This document shows, in pieces, positions 35,196-45,014 of a stretch of 64,000 bases of DNA. How positions within the stretch are numbered: position 1 is the stretch's first letter; every line of letters begins with the position of its first letter. The position numbers and the translations under genes were made by a program. Origin of the DNA: Oceanihabitans gracilariae (GTDB lineage Bacteria; Bacteroidota; Bacteroidia; Flavobacteriales; Flavobacteriaceae); the NCBI RefSeq assembly GCF_042684485.1, contig NZ_JBHULM010000007.1:1-64000 (forward strand). Direction: 5' to 3'. Under the pieces are notes generated by a model. It did not search any database and was not told the origin of the DNA. It saw nothing but the letters and a program-made list of their open reading frames with translations.

Positions 35196-36488
35196 TTATT
35201 GCAACAAGAAATCTTTTAAATCTTGATAGGTACTAATTTTAGTAGCTTCTTTTTCTTTGTGCATTACTGCTTGAATTTGTTTTGGTAATTCCTGCTTTTG
35301 AGGAATAACTTCTTCTACCACATCTAAAAATTTAGTAGGATGCGCAGTTTCTAAAAACACACAATGTGCATCTGGATTTTCTTGCAAATAAGATTTACAT
35401 CCTAAATAACCTACAGCTCCATGAGGATCTGCAACATAGTTATAATTGTTGTAAATTTCAAGCATAGCTTCTTTAGTAGCAGCATCTGTAAAGCTATATG
35501 AAGACAGGTTGTCTTTTAAGCTTTCAAAATTATTTTTATAAATTTCTTGAATACGAATAAAGTTACTTGGGTTACCAACATCCATAGCATTACTAATGGT
35601 TTGTACAGAAGCCTTTGGGTTATATTCTTCGGTTTGTAAGTATTTAGTAACTACGTTGTTTTCGTTATTAGAAGCTATAAAATGTTTAATAGGCAAGCCT
35701 AATTGTTGTGCCATCATTCCTGCACAAACGTTTCCAAAGTTTCCGCTAGGTACAGAAAAAACGATCTCTTTATGTGTTTTATGTAGCTGTTTGTAGGCAA
35801 ACATAAAATAGAAAAGCTGTGGTAACCAACGTGCAACATTAATAGAATTAGCAGAAGTTAATTGCATTTTACTGGTTAAGGAATCGTCTAAAAAAGCACG
35901 TTTTACCATGTCTTGGCAATCATCAAAAACACCATCAACTTCTAGAGCTTTAATATTTTGACCTAAAGTAGTCAATTGTTTTTCTTGAATATCACTTACT
36001 TTTCCTGAAGGATATAATATTACCACATTAACTCCTTTTACACCAAGAAATCCGTTAGCTACAGCTCCTCCTGTATCTCCAGAAGTGGCAACTAAAACAG
36101 TAACTTCATTGGTGTTGTTTTGGTTAAAATAGCCTAAACATCTTGCCATAAATCGAGCACCAACATCTTTAAATGCCATGGTAGGACCATGAAATAACTC
36201 TAAAGTAGATATGTGATCGTTTAATTGTACTACAGGAAAATCAAAAGCAAGTGTTTCTTCAACAATAGTTTTTAATACCTCTTCTGGAATTTCTGGTGAA
36301 ACAAACTGTTTAATAGCTTGAAAAGCAATTTCAGAATAGGATAAATCGTCTATATTATCAAAAAAAGATTTTGGTAAAGGCGTAATACTTTCTGGAAAAT
36401 ATAATCCTTTATCAGGAGCTAATCCTTTTATAACAGCATCTTTAAATGTTGTATTTGGTGCCTTATGGTTTAAACTGTAGTAATTCAT
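35196..36488 (-). CDS. thrC: Threonine synthase
   Basis: 430 residues, a PLP enzyme. LFHGPTMAFKDVGARF holds the PLP lysine, and ATSGDTGGAVANGF and VPSGNFGNVCAG are canonical. It converts O-phosphohomoserine to threonine. It ends the thrA-thrB-thrC order, the same as in enterobacteria. The upstream gap of 52 bp contains a CCGC-GAAA-GCGG hairpin at about 36495-36506. Confidence 0.96.
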   Translation of the reverse strand: MNYYSLNHKAPNTTFKDAVIKGLAPDKGLYFPESITPLPKSFFDNIDDLSYSEIAFQAIKQFVSPEIPEEVLKTIVEETLAFDFPVVQLNDHISTLELFHGPTMAFKDVGARFMARCLGYFNQNNTNEVTVLVATSGDTGGAVANGFLGVKGVNVVILYPSGKVSDIQEKQLTTLGQNIKALEVDGVFDDCQDMVKRAFLDDSLTSKMQLTSANSINVARWLPQLFYFMFAYKQLHKTHKEIVFSVPSGNFGNVCAGMMAQQLGLPIKHFIASNNENNVVTKYLQTEEYNPKASVQTISNAMDVGNPSNFIRIQEIYKNNFESLKDNLSSYSFTDAATKEAMLEIYNNYNYVADPHGAVGYLGCKSYLQENPDAHCVFLETAHPTKFLDVVEEVIPQKQELPKQIQAVMHKEKEATKISTYQDLKDFLLQ

Positions 36489-36540
36489 CTTTATTTTCCG
36501 CGAAAGCGGTAATATTTTAATTATTTAATCTTTTTATTTT

Positions 36541-37470
36541 TTACTCACTGCTCAGTATCTTAATACCTTCTGCGTTGATTTTTGAAGTGAATGTATAAAA
36601 TTCAATTCCTGTTTTGGTGTACACTTCTTGTATGGCTTGTTCTACCTTTTTTGCAGTTTCTATTCCTTCTGATAAAGAAAAAATAGAAGGTCCAGAACCT
36701 GAAATTCCGCTTCCTAAAGCACCATTAGAAATAGCAGCTTTTTTTACTTCATTATAATGCGGAATTAACTTGCTTCTATGTGGTTCTACAATGACATCCT
36801 GTAATGCTTCACCTAATAAAGGATAATCATTAGTATGCAAAGCATGTACTAAACTACCAACATTAGACCATTGTGTAATGGCATCTTGCATAGGTATATT
36901 TTTAGGTAAAATATTTCTAGCTTCGGCAGTTTTAACTTCTATTTGCGGATGAATTAGCGTAGCATATAAATTTGATGGAGTAGGTAGCTCTAGTATTTTT
37001 AAAGGTTGATTACTTTTTACTAAAGTGAAACCTCCAAAAATTCCAGGAGCAATATTATCTGCGTGTTCGCTACCACTAGCTACGGCTTCTCCTTTCATTG
37101 CAAAATCAGATAATTGTGTTTTATTATATGGTTTACCTAATAATTCATTAATGGCAAAAACTACTCCAGAAGCACTAGCAGAACTGCTACCAATACCACT
37201 TCCAGGTTTAATTTTTTTATAGATTTCTATTTCAAAACCGCAATCTGGTTTGGCATCTTCATATATTGCTAATGCAGCAACACCAGCAACATTTTTTTTG
37301 GTTTCTAAAGGCAAATCAAAACCATCAATTTTAGTGATTTTTATACCTTTTTCAACGGTTTTTCTAATAATCATTTCATCACCAACAGTGTCTAAACAAA
37401 AGCCTAGTACATCAAAACCGCAGGAAACATTAGCTACTGTGGCTGGTGAAAATATTTTTATTTGATTCAT
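36541..37470 (-). CDS. thrB: Homoserine kinase
   Basis: 309 residues of GHMP kinase type. PATVANVSCGFDVLGF at the N-terminus, the ATP loop PGSGIGSSSASASG, and GSGISGSGPSIF near the C-terminus. Phosphorylates homoserine. It lies 83 bp after thrA and 52 bp before thrC, all on the minus strand. Confidence 0.96.
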   Translation of the reverse strand: MNQIKIFSPATVANVSCGFDVLGFCLDTVGDEMIIRKTVEKGIKITKIDGFDLPLETKKNVAGVAALAIYEDAKPDCGFEIEIYKKIKPGSGIGSSSASASGVVFAINELLGKPYNKTQLSDFAMKGEAVASGSEHADNIAPGIFGGFTLVKSNQPLKILELPTPSNLYATLIHPQIEVKTAEARNILPKNIPMQDAITQWSNVGSLVHALHTNDYPLLGEALQDVIVEPHRSKLIPHYNEVKKAAISNGALGSGISGSGPSIFSLSEGIETAKKVEQAIQEVYTKTGIEFYTFTSKINAEGIKILSSE

Positions 37471-37553
37471 TTTTTATAGAAAAAAGAAAATAAAGAAAAG
37501 GAAATAGACGGTTGGTTTTGTCTAAATGCTCTTTTCTTTATTCTCATGACTTT

Positions 37554-39998
37554 TTATTTATTAGCAATTTGAATGATATCTGCAAATAAACCAGAGGCAG
37601 TAACATCTGCTCCAGCTCCAGCTCCTTTAACAATTAAAGGTTGTTCTGGATAACGTTGCGTGTAAAACATTACAATATTATCTTTTCCTTCAAGGTTGTA
37701 AAAAGGGTGTCCTTCCGGAATTTCTTTTAAACCAACTTTTGCTTTTCCTTTATTATATTCTGCAACGTATTTTAACTGACAGTTTTTTTCTTTTGCAGAA
37801 GCGTAAAGTTTTTGAAAATGCGGTTCATCTGCAATTAAAGTTTCGTAAAAATCATCTACAGAGCCACTTTCTAAATTTGCTTTGGTTAAAAAGGAATCGT
37901 TTTCAATATCTTCAATTTCAATTTTTCCACCATTTTCACGAGCTAGAATTAATATTTTTCTAGCTACATCAATTCCGCTTAAATCTATTCTAGGATCTGG
38001 TTCTGTATAGCCTTCAAATTGTGCTTGTTTTACTGTATCATGAAAGTTCTTTTTGTCATTAAAATTATTAAATACAAAGTTTAAACTTCCTGATAAAACC
38101 GCTTGAATACTAACTACTTTATCTCCAGATGCTACTAAGTTTTTTAAGGTACTTATAATTGGTAATCCTGCACCAACATTAGTTTCATATAAAAAAGGAG
38201 CATTGTATTTTAACGATAAGTCTTGTAGTTTTTTATAGTTTTCATACATACTAGAACAAGCAATTTTATTACAAGCAACAACAGCAATACTGTTTTTAAG
38301 ATAGTCTGCATATAATTTTGAAACAGCTTCACTAGCAGTAATATCTACAAAAATACTATTACGTAAGTTTAAAGCTATTACTTTATCTAAAAAGCCTTGT
38401 AAGCTTGATGTTTCTGCATGATGAAATTGTGTTGCCCAATTTGTTAAATCGATACCTTTTTCGTTAAAAATCATTTTTTTAGAATTTGCCATTCCAACAA
38501 TTCTAACGTCAATTTTAAGGTTCTTTTTTAAGAAGGCATATTGTTGCTGAATTTGGTCTATTAGCTTTTCGCCAACATTACCAACTCCTGTAATAAATAC
38601 ATTTAGCTGTTTTGTGTTTTCTTCAAAAAAGCGCTCGTGTAAGGTGTTTAATGCTTTTTTAACATCTTTATCTGCAATTACAGCAGAGATGTTTTTTTCT
38701 GAAGCACCTTGTGCAATCGCTCTTATGTTAATATTGTTTTTACCAAGAGCACTAAACATTTTTCCGCTAATACCTTGATGACTTTTCATATTATCACCAA
38801 CAAGCGCAATAATAGATAAGTCTTTTTCTACCACTAAAGGTTCTATTTTATGTAAGGATATTTCGTTTTCAAAAACGGTATCTATAGCTTCTTTAGCAAT
38901 TGCAGCATCTTTAGTTTCAACACCTAAACAAATAGAATGTTCTGAAGAAGCCTGCGTGATTAGTACAATGTTGATTTTTTCTTGTGCTAGAGTTTCAAAC
39001 AAACGTTTAGAAAAACCAGGAATACCAATCATTCCGCTACCTTCAAGAGTAAGTAAAGCAATATTACTAATATGGCTTATTCCTTTAATAGGTGATTTTC
39101 CTGAGGATGCATTTTTAGAAATAACAGTACCTGTTTCTTCTGGTTTTAAGGTGTTTTTTATGTGAATAGGTATATTTAAATTTAAAACCGGTTGCACTGT
39201 TGGAGGATACAATACTTTAGCTCCAAAGTGAGACAACTCCATAGCTTCTTGGTATGAAATTTTGTCTATAGGAAACGCTTGTTTTACCAACTTAGGGTTT
39301 GCTGTAAACATACCACTAACGTCTGTCCATATTTCTAATTGTTCTACCTGTAAGGCAGCAGCAACTATGGCTGCAGTAAAGTCTGATCCACCACGACCAA
39401 GTGTTGTTATTTCTCCTAATTTAGATTTAGAAACAAAACCAGGAAGTATAGTTATTTGTTGATTTGCTGTACTAAAATAGTCTTTAATGTTTTTATTTGT
39501 AGTGTCATATTCTACTTCGGCTTTTGTGAAATTAGAATTTGTAACTACAAGCTCTTGACTATTTTTTAGTTGGGCATTTAGGCTTCTACTTTTTAAAGTT
39601 TCGGCAATAATATATGAAGATAATAATTCACCAAAACTTACTAGTTTATCTGAAGTTTTTGGTGACAATTCATTTATTAAATAAATACCATCTAATAGAT
39701 TTTTTAAATCTTGAAGCATATTTTCTACATGACTTAAAATGGTTTTGTTTTGCTTAGGTACCAGTTCTGTGATAATGCTAAAATGTGAATTTTGAATTGC
39801 TTCAAATTCTTTAGTATAGGCTTGGTCTTTATTATTAGCTAATTCTCCAGCTTTTAATAACCTATCTGTAATACCACCAACAGCTGAAACTACGCATATA
39901 ATGGCATCTTTTTTAGAATAATTTTCTAAAATGCTTATCACTTTATTGATGTTTGTAGAACTACCTACAGAAGTTCCTCCAAATTTTAATACTTTCAT
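37554..39998 (-). CDS. thrA: Bifunctional aspartokinase / homoserine dehydrogenase I
   Basis: 814 residues, the fused form. The N-terminal aspartokinase domain (MKVLKFGGTSVGSS, TLGRGGSDFTAAIVA) is followed by tandem ACT regulatory domains (~310-460) and a C-terminal homoserine dehydrogenase (VFITGVGNVGEKL, ETNVGAGLPIISTL, GYTEPDPRIDLSGIDVARK). It catalyses the first and third steps of threonine and homoserine synthesis. ACT domains suggest feedback control. No short leader peptide is visible upstream. Confidence 0.96.
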   Translation of the reverse strand: MKVLKFGGTSVGSSTNINKVISILENYSKKDAIICVVSAVGGITDRLLKAGELANNKDQAYTKEFEAIQNSHFSIITELVPKQNKTILSHVENMLQDLKNLLDGIYLINELSPKTSDKLVSFGELLSSYIIAETLKSRSLNAQLKNSQELVVTNSNFTKAEVEYDTTNKNIKDYFSTANQQITILPGFVSKSKLGEITTLGRGGSDFTAAIVAAALQVEQLEIWTDVSGMFTANPKLVKQAFPIDKISYQEAMELSHFGAKVLYPPTVQPVLNLNIPIHIKNTLKPEETGTVISKNASSGKSPIKGISHISNIALLTLEGSGMIGIPGFSKRLFETLAQEKINIVLITQASSEHSICLGVETKDAAIAKEAIDTVFENEISLHKIEPLVVEKDLSIIALVGDNMKSHQGISGKMFSALGKNNINIRAIAQGASEKNISAVIADKDVKKALNTLHERFFEENTKQLNVFITGVGNVGEKLIDQIQQQYAFLKKNLKIDVRIVGMANSKKMIFNEKGIDLTNWATQFHHAETSSLQGFLDKVIALNLRNSIFVDITASEAVSKLYADYLKNSIAVVACNKIACSSMYENYKKLQDLSLKYNAPFLYETNVGAGLPIISTLKNLVASGDKVVSIQAVLSGSLNFVFNNFNDKKNFHDTVKQAQFEGYTEPDPRIDLSGIDVARKILILARENGGKIEIEDIENDSFLTKANLESGSVDDFYETLIADEPHFQKLYASAKEKNCQLKYVAEYNKGKAKVGLKEIPEGHPFYNLEGKDNIVMFYTQRYPEQPLIVKGAGAGADVTASGLFADIIQIANK

Positions 39999-40037
39999 TG
40001 GTTATTACTTAGATTATTTAAGTTTTATAATACGTAT

Positions 40038-40045
40038 CAAAAGTA
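40038..40045 (-). promoter_or_regulatory. -7 element for thrABC
   Basis: The minus strand reads TACTTTTG, an exact match, 40 bp upstream of the thrA ATG. The leader of ~33 nt is too short for an attenuator. Confidence 0.4.
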
Positions 40046-40121
40046 TTACATTTACTTCTAAAAAAATATTAAAACGCTATTTTTAAGGAATTAGTAAAAT
40101 AAGAGACAGATAATTATTAAA

Positions 40122-41678
40122 ATGAAAATATTTTCGAAAGAGCAAATTTACGAAGGAGATAAATTAACTGCCAAAAAGCAAGAAATTACCTCTACAGATT
40201 TAATGGAACGTGCCGCAACCCAAATTTTTAATTGGATGCATTTACGTATGCAAGGCGCACAAGTACCTATTCATGTTTTTTGTGGTATAGGTAATAATGG
40301 AGGAGATGGTTTAGTATTAGGTAGACATTTAATTACACATGGTTATAATGTGAAAATGTATGTGGTAAATTATAGCGATACACGATCTAAAGATTTTTTA
40401 ATTAATTATGATAGAATTAAAAATGTTTCTAAAGAATGGCCTTTATTATTAACAGATGCTAATGAACTGCCAGAAATTAAACCAGATGATATTATTGTAG
40501 ATGCTATTTTTGGTATTGGTTTAAATAGACCTGTTGTAGATTGGGTAAAAATCCTGTTTCAACACTTAAAAGCATCAAAAGCATTTACATTAGCCATAGA
40601 TTTACCTTCTGGTTTGTTTCCAGATCGAGTACCAGAAAGTGACAAAGATGTGGTTTGGGCAACACATACTTTAAGTTTTCAAACGCCAAAATTAATTTTC
40701 TTTTTACCAGATACTGCAAAATATACTGTGCAGTGGGAAGTTTTAGATATTGGTATTGATGCCGAATATTTACATACCACACCAACAGACTATGAATTAA
40801 TAGGTAAAATGGAAATGCTTCCTGTATACCAACCACGTCAAAAATTTTCGAATAAAGGAAGCTATGGTCATGCATTGATAGTAGGTGGTAGTTATGGTAA
40901 AATAGGAGCTGTTACCTTGGCAAGTAGAGCAGCACTAGCAGCAGGAGTAGGTTTAGTAACTGCTTATGTGCCAAAATGTGGTTATACACCATTACAGGCT
41001 TCATTTCCTGAAGCAATGGTACTTACAGATGCTAATGAAGAAATACTTACCAATATAGAGTTTAGTATACAACCTAACGTAATTGCTTTTGGAGTGGGAG
41101 TTGGTACAGAAGAAAAAACAATTACAGCTTTTGAAAACTTTTTAAAAACCAATACCACACCATTAGTTGTTGATGCTGACGGAATAAATATTCTTGCTAA
41201 AAAGAAAGAATTATTAAAATTATTACCAGAACAAACGGTTTTAACACCACATCCTAAAGAATTAGAACGATTAATAGGAAAATGGGATGGTGATTTTGAT
41301 AAATTAGAAAAAACAAAAGCACTTTCAAAAAAGTATAATCTTGTTATAGTCATTAAAGGAGCAAATACCATTACTGTTTATCAAGATAAAGGTTATGTAA
41401 ATACAACCGGAAATCCAGGATTAGCCACTGCAGGAACAGGAGATGTGCTTACAGGTATTATTACAGGATTAATTGCTCAAGGATATGAGCCTTTAGTAGC
41501 TGCTCTTTTTGCTATTTATTTACATGGTAAATCTGCAGATATTGCAGTTGAAGATTTAGGTTATCAAAGTTTAATTGCAAGTCATGTTATTGAAACTTTA
41601 GGCGAAGTTTATATTGATTTATTTAAGCAACCCGAACAACCACAAGTAGAAGAGGAAGCAGAACCAAATAAAAAGTAG
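40122..41678 (+). CDS. nnr: Bifunctional NAD(P)H-hydrate epimerase / dehydratase
   Basis: 518 residues. The N-terminal YjeF_N epimerase domain (FCGIGNNGGDGLVLGRHL, DAIFGIGLNRPV) fills residues ~1-215. The C-terminal ADP-dependent dehydratase domain follows (GSYGHALIVGGSYGKIGA, GNPGLATAGTGDVLTGII). It repairs damaged NADH and NADPH hydrates. The C-terminus carries a short acidic extra tail (EEEAEPNKK). Confidence 0.95.
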   Translation: MKIFSKEQIYEGDKLTAKKQEITSTDLMERAATQIFNWMHLRMQGAQVPIHVFCGIGNNGGDGLVLGRHLITHGYNVKMYVVNYSDTRSKDFLINYDRIKNVSKEWPLLLTDANELPEIKPDDIIVDAIFGIGLNRPVVDWVKILFQHLKASKAFTLAIDLPSGLFPDRVPESDKDVVWATHTLSFQTPKLIFFLPDTAKYTVQWEVLDIGIDAEYLHTTPTDYELIGKMEMLPVYQPRQKFSNKGSYGHALIVGGSYGKIGAVTLASRAALAAGVGLVTAYVPKCGYTPLQASFPEAMVLTDANEEILTNIEFSIQPNVIAFGVGVGTEEKTITAFENFLKTNTTPLVVDADGINILAKKKELLKLLPEQTVLTPHPKELERLIGKWDGDFDKLEKTKALSKKYNLVIVIKGANTITVYQDKGYVNTTGNPGLATAGTGDVLTGIITGLIAQGYEPLVAALFAIYLHGKSADIAVEDLGYQSLIASHVIETLGEVYIDLFKQPEQPQVEEEAEPNKK

Positions 41679-41692
41679 TACGCAAAAGACAT

Positions 41693-41749
41693 AAAAAAAA
41701 GCCACTCTAAAGAATGACTTAACTAAGTTATTATAGTGTGGCTTTTTTT
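41693..41749. terminator. Bidirectional terminator between nnr and the TlpA-like gene
   Basis: GCCAC at 41701-41705 pairs with GTGGC at 41738-41742, extended inward by CTA/TAG and an AATGACTT/AAGTTATT stem, between an A-run and a T-run. Confidence 0.8.
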
Positions 41750-41752
41750 ATA

Positions 41753-42802
41753 TTATAAAGTTAAAGAATCAAATAATTCTTTAAACTTAGGACTAGAAGG
41801 TCTTGGTGCATCTGCATTTACAACCACACCATTAGGATCTATTAAAATAAATCTAGGAATACTGTTAACTTTAAACGCAGTTATAAAATCAGATTTCCAG
41901 TTCTTATCAGAAAGTAATTGAACGCCACCCATTTCTTTTTCTTCAATCATTTTGCTCCATCCTTTTTTAGCAGCTTCAAAAGATCTGTTTTTATAACCTC
42001 TTCCGTCATCTACAGAAATACTAACAAAAGTGACTTTTTTAGCCTCATACTCTTTTTCTGCTTGTTTTAATGCAGGAAGTTCTGCTAAACATGGTCCACA
42101 CCAAGTAGCCCAAATATCAATATATACATAATTTCCTTTTAGGTCTTCTAAAGAAGTAGTACCACCTTTTTGGTTTTCGTAGTTTTCAAAAACAGGAGAA
42201 GGTTTGTCTATATAAACCGCAAATTCTTTAGCTCTAGCTTTTACTCGTTCTATGTTTTTTTCAAAATAGCCTAACATTTTTTCTTCAAAGCTATCTATAT
42301 CTTCCTTTTCACTAAGGTAGAATTCAGGATCTATATCTTTGTTTTTCTCTAAAAAAGCTTTGCGTTTTATGTTAATTTCAGCAACGCTTTTTTTGAAATC
42401 TTCTTTTTCAAAATCATAAAGGCTAGGAGGAAATAGGTTTTCTTCAAACAGCGCTTTTTTAGCTAAGTAGTTATTGGTTTTATCTCCAATTCCTGTGTAG
42501 CTAATTGTTTCGTCAAACATTTTGGTGTCTAAAGACATGTTAAGATCATATCCATTTTTTAAATACACATTGGTGCTTTCTCCACCATCATAAAAGTTAT
42601 ATATACCTGTTGCTACCTTTAAGGTGTCACTAAATGTACCATCTTCATTAACTTTAATGGTTTTTGAGTATTTTTTAGATCTTACAATAATAGAATCGCT
42701 ATTTTTATCTGTGATTTTTCCTGAAAAGGTAACAAAATCTTTAGCTTCTTCTTTGCAAGCAACTATGCTTATTGCACATAAGGCAATTAATAATTTTTTC
42801 AT
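41753..42802 (-). CDS. TlpA-like thioredoxin-domain lipoprotein
   Basis: 349 residues from MKKLLIALCAISIVAC, whose Cys16 is a lipobox cysteine. An ATG 13 codons upstream (42841) would spoil the signal sequence. An N-terminal DUF4369-like domain (FSGKITDKNSDSIIVRS) precedes a charged helical stretch, then a C-terminal thioredoxin domain with the redox motif WATWCGPCLAELPA. It probably acts as a periplasmic thiol reductase anchored to a membrane. Partner unknown. Confidence 0.88.
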   Translation of the reverse strand: MKKLLIALCAISIVACKEEAKDFVTFSGKITDKNSDSIIVRSKKYSKTIKVNEDGTFSDTLKVATGIYNFYDGGESTNVYLKNGYDLNMSLDTKMFDETISYTGIGDKTNNYLAKKALFEENLFPPSLYDFEKEDFKKSVAEINIKRKAFLEKNKDIDPEFYLSEKEDIDSFEEKMLGYFEKNIERVKARAKEFAVYIDKPSPVFENYENQKGGTTSLEDLKGNYVYIDIWATWCGPCLAELPALKQAEKEYEAKKVTFVSISVDDGRGYKNRSFEAAKKGWSKMIEEKEMGGVQLLSDKNWKSDFITAFKVNSIPRFILIDPNGVVVNADAPRPSSPKFKELFDSLTL

Positions 42803-42969
42803 GGTGTTCTTTTTGGGTTTTCTATTTAATATAATTTGCATAAAAGAATCTTGTACTAAAGATTAGTTTTAGCTTCGTTTTTTTATACAGCTATACTTTC
42901 TTTTTTTTCAAAAATAGGAATAATAATTTAGTAAAGCATGTAATTAATTATTAACAATAGTTGCATAAC

Positions 42970-42977
42970 TAGTTTTG
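42970..42977 (+). promoter_or_regulatory. Possible -7 element for hutH
   Basis: TAGTTTTG matches TAnnTTTG, 33 bp before the ATG at 43010. No convincing -33; a second candidate (CATTTTTG) overlaps. Confidence 0.3.
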
Positions 42978-43009
42978 AATTATCATTTTTGAATCACTTA
43001 AAAAAAAGC

Positions 43010-44536
43010 ATGAGCACATATCATTATATATCTTCCGAAAAACTAGACATAGTAACTATTTATAACATTTTTAAAGACAATAAGAAATTAAAATTGTCTG
43101 AAGAATCTATTGAAAAAATAGTAAACTGTAAAAAATATTTAGACACTAAATTAAGTGAGGCAGAAAAGCCTTTTTATGGTATAAATACTGGTTTTGGTAG
43201 TTTGTATAATGTAGAGATTTCTAAAAAAGATTTAACGCAACTGCAAGAAAATTTAGTAATGTCTCATGCCTGCGGAACAGGAGAACGTGTGCCTGAAAGT
43301 GTTGTAAAAGTAATGTTACTTTTAAAAATACAATCTTTAAGTTATGGGCATAGTGGTGTGCAATTAGAAACAGTAAACCGCTTAATAGACTTTTTTAATA
43401 ATGATGTTTTTCCGTTTGTGTATACGCAAGGTTCCTTAGGAGCTTCTGGTGATTTAGCACCTTTGGCACATTTGGCTTTACCATTATTAGGAAAAGGAAA
43501 AGTAGTACATGATAATAAGGAGTTAGAAGCAAGTGAAATACTAGAAAAGTTTAATTGGCAACCTATACAATTAGAAGCTAAAGAAGGATTAGCTCTTTTA
43601 AACGGAACACAGTTTATGAGTGCTTATGGTGTGTATCTTTTATTGCTATCGCACAAAACATCTTATTTAGCAGATGTTATAGCAAGTATTTCTTTAGATG
43701 CTTTTGATGGTAGAATAGAACCATTTCATGATTTAGTACACCAAGTACGTCCGCATGCAGGACAACTAAAAGTGGCTAGACGTTTTAATGAATTTTTAAA
43801 AGGAAGTGAGTTAATTACTAGAGAAAAGAAACATGTACAAGATCCATATTCTTTTAGATGTATACCACAAGTACATGGTGCTACTAAAGACACTTTAGAT
43901 TTTGTTGAAAAAGTTATTTTAACCGAAATCAATTCGGTTACAGATAATCCTAATATTTTTCCGGAAGAAGATTTAATTATTTCTGGAGGAAATTTTCACG
44001 GACAACCTTTGGCTTTAGCCTTAGATTATTTAAAAATAGCAATGGCTGAAATAGGAAATATTTCAGAACGTCGTGTATTTCAATTGGTATCTGGTTTAAG
44101 AGGCTTGCCTGCCTTTTTGGTAGACAATCCAGGATTAAATTCTGGATTTATGATTCCGCAATATACAGCAGCAAGTATTGTTAGTGCAAATAAACAATTG
44201 GCAACACCTGCAAGTGTAGATAGTATTGTTTCTAGTAACGGACAAGAAGATCACGTAAGTATGGGAGCTAATGCTGCAACACAAGCCTATCGATTAATTA
44301 AAAATGTAGATCGTGTAATAGCTATAGAACTGATGAATGCAAGTCAAGCCATTGCATTTAGAAATCCGTTAAAAACATCTCCATTTTTAGAATCTTTTTT
44401 AGAATTATATAGAAAAGAAGTTTCTTATGTTAAAAAAGATAGAGTGTTACATGATGACATAGAAGCATCTATTGCATTTTTAAATAATGTAGATATTGAA
44501 ATTGAAGAATTATTTTTAAATAATTATGGTGTTTAA
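43010..44536 (+). CDS. hutH: Histidine ammonia-lyase
   Basis: 508 residues from the ATG at 43010. A TTG at 42989 is less likely. The Ala-Ser-Gly triad that forms the MIO cofactor is at residues 145-147 in GSLGASGDLAPLAHL. FYGINTGFGSL and GNFHGQPLALALD are also diagnostic. It deaminates histidine to urocanate. The other hut genes are not in this window. Related MIO enzymes (phenylalanine or tyrosine lyases) are a lesser possibility. Confidence 0.92.
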   Translation: MSTYHYISSEKLDIVTIYNIFKDNKKLKLSEESIEKIVNCKKYLDTKLSEAEKPFYGINTGFGSLYNVEISKKDLTQLQENLVMSHACGTGERVPESVVKVMLLLKIQSLSYGHSGVQLETVNRLIDFFNNDVFPFVYTQGSLGASGDLAPLAHLALPLLGKGKVVHDNKELEASEILEKFNWQPIQLEAKEGLALLNGTQFMSAYGVYLLLLSHKTSYLADVIASISLDAFDGRIEPFHDLVHQVRPHAGQLKVARRFNEFLKGSELITREKKHVQDPYSFRCIPQVHGATKDTLDFVEKVILTEINSVTDNPNIFPEEDLIISGGNFHGQPLALALDYLKIAMAEIGNISERRVFQLVSGLRGLPAFLVDNPGLNSGFMIPQYTAASIVSANKQLATPASVDSIVSSNGQEDHVSMGANAATQAYRLIKNVDRVIAIELMNASQAIAFRNPLKTSPFLESFLELYRKEVSYVKKDRVLHDDIEASIAFLNNVDIEIEELFLNNYGV

Positions 44537-44919
44537 CTTTTACTCTGGGTTAAATAAAGTTTATTAGCCCAAGTAATTGCATCTTCTAGGTTACTAAAAG
44601 TTTCAAAAGGTTTATTAAAAAAATGCTTTTCTACAGAAGCATTGAATTTTGTTATTTCATTTTTTGAAACAATAGCTAGTCCTATTAGGTTTTTTATTTT
44701 TTGAACTTCAAAATAAACAATAGGATCAATAGCGTATGAATTTTCACGATTACTGATGTAGACAAAGTTTTTATCTTTATAGAAGGTTTCTACAAGGTTT
44801 AAAAGTATTTCGTTGTCTTTAACGGTTAAAGTTACATCTGGGTTTATGTGCATAATCAAATGGTTTTCATGAATACTAACATATCCAACACCAATATCAA
44901 TATGTGCTATTTTAGGCAT
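44533..44919 (-). CDS. SpoIIAA-like (STAS/SEC14-fold) small protein
   Basis: 128 residues, single domain with alternating strands and helices, resembling the SpoIIAA-like family. It has no signal peptide or obvious catalytic site. Its 3' end overlaps the hutH 3' end by 4 bp on the opposite strand. Function unknown. Confidence 0.55.
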   Translation of the reverse strand: MPKIAHIDIGVGYVSIHENHLIMHINPDVTLTVKDNEILLNLVETFYKDKNFVYISNRENSYAIDPIVYFEVQKIKNLIGLAIVSKNEITKFNASVEKHFFNKPFETFSNLEDAITWANKLYLTQSKS

Positions 44920-44959
44920 TTTTTTTAGGGAATTTTAATAAAATGGTAATATAATATAT

Positions 44960-44993
44960 AAAAAAAGAGGTTAATTACAAATAATTAACCTCT
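44960..44993 (-). terminator. Terminator downstream of clpC
   Basis: A perfect 12-bp stem: AGAGGTTAATTA (44966-44977), CAAA loop, TAATTAACCTCT (44982-44993). The A-run at 44960-44966 is a T-run on the minus strand. Confidence 0.8.
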
Positions 44994-45014
44994 CTTAATT
45001 ATTGTAAATCTTCA

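Noticed and set aside
39999..40121. Threonine leader peptide and attenuator
   Set aside because: No short Thr/Ile-rich ORF or terminator hairpin is visible in the short leader.
42989..43009. TTG as hutH start
   Set aside because: ATG 43010 gives a normal length, and the TTG lies near a promoter-like element.
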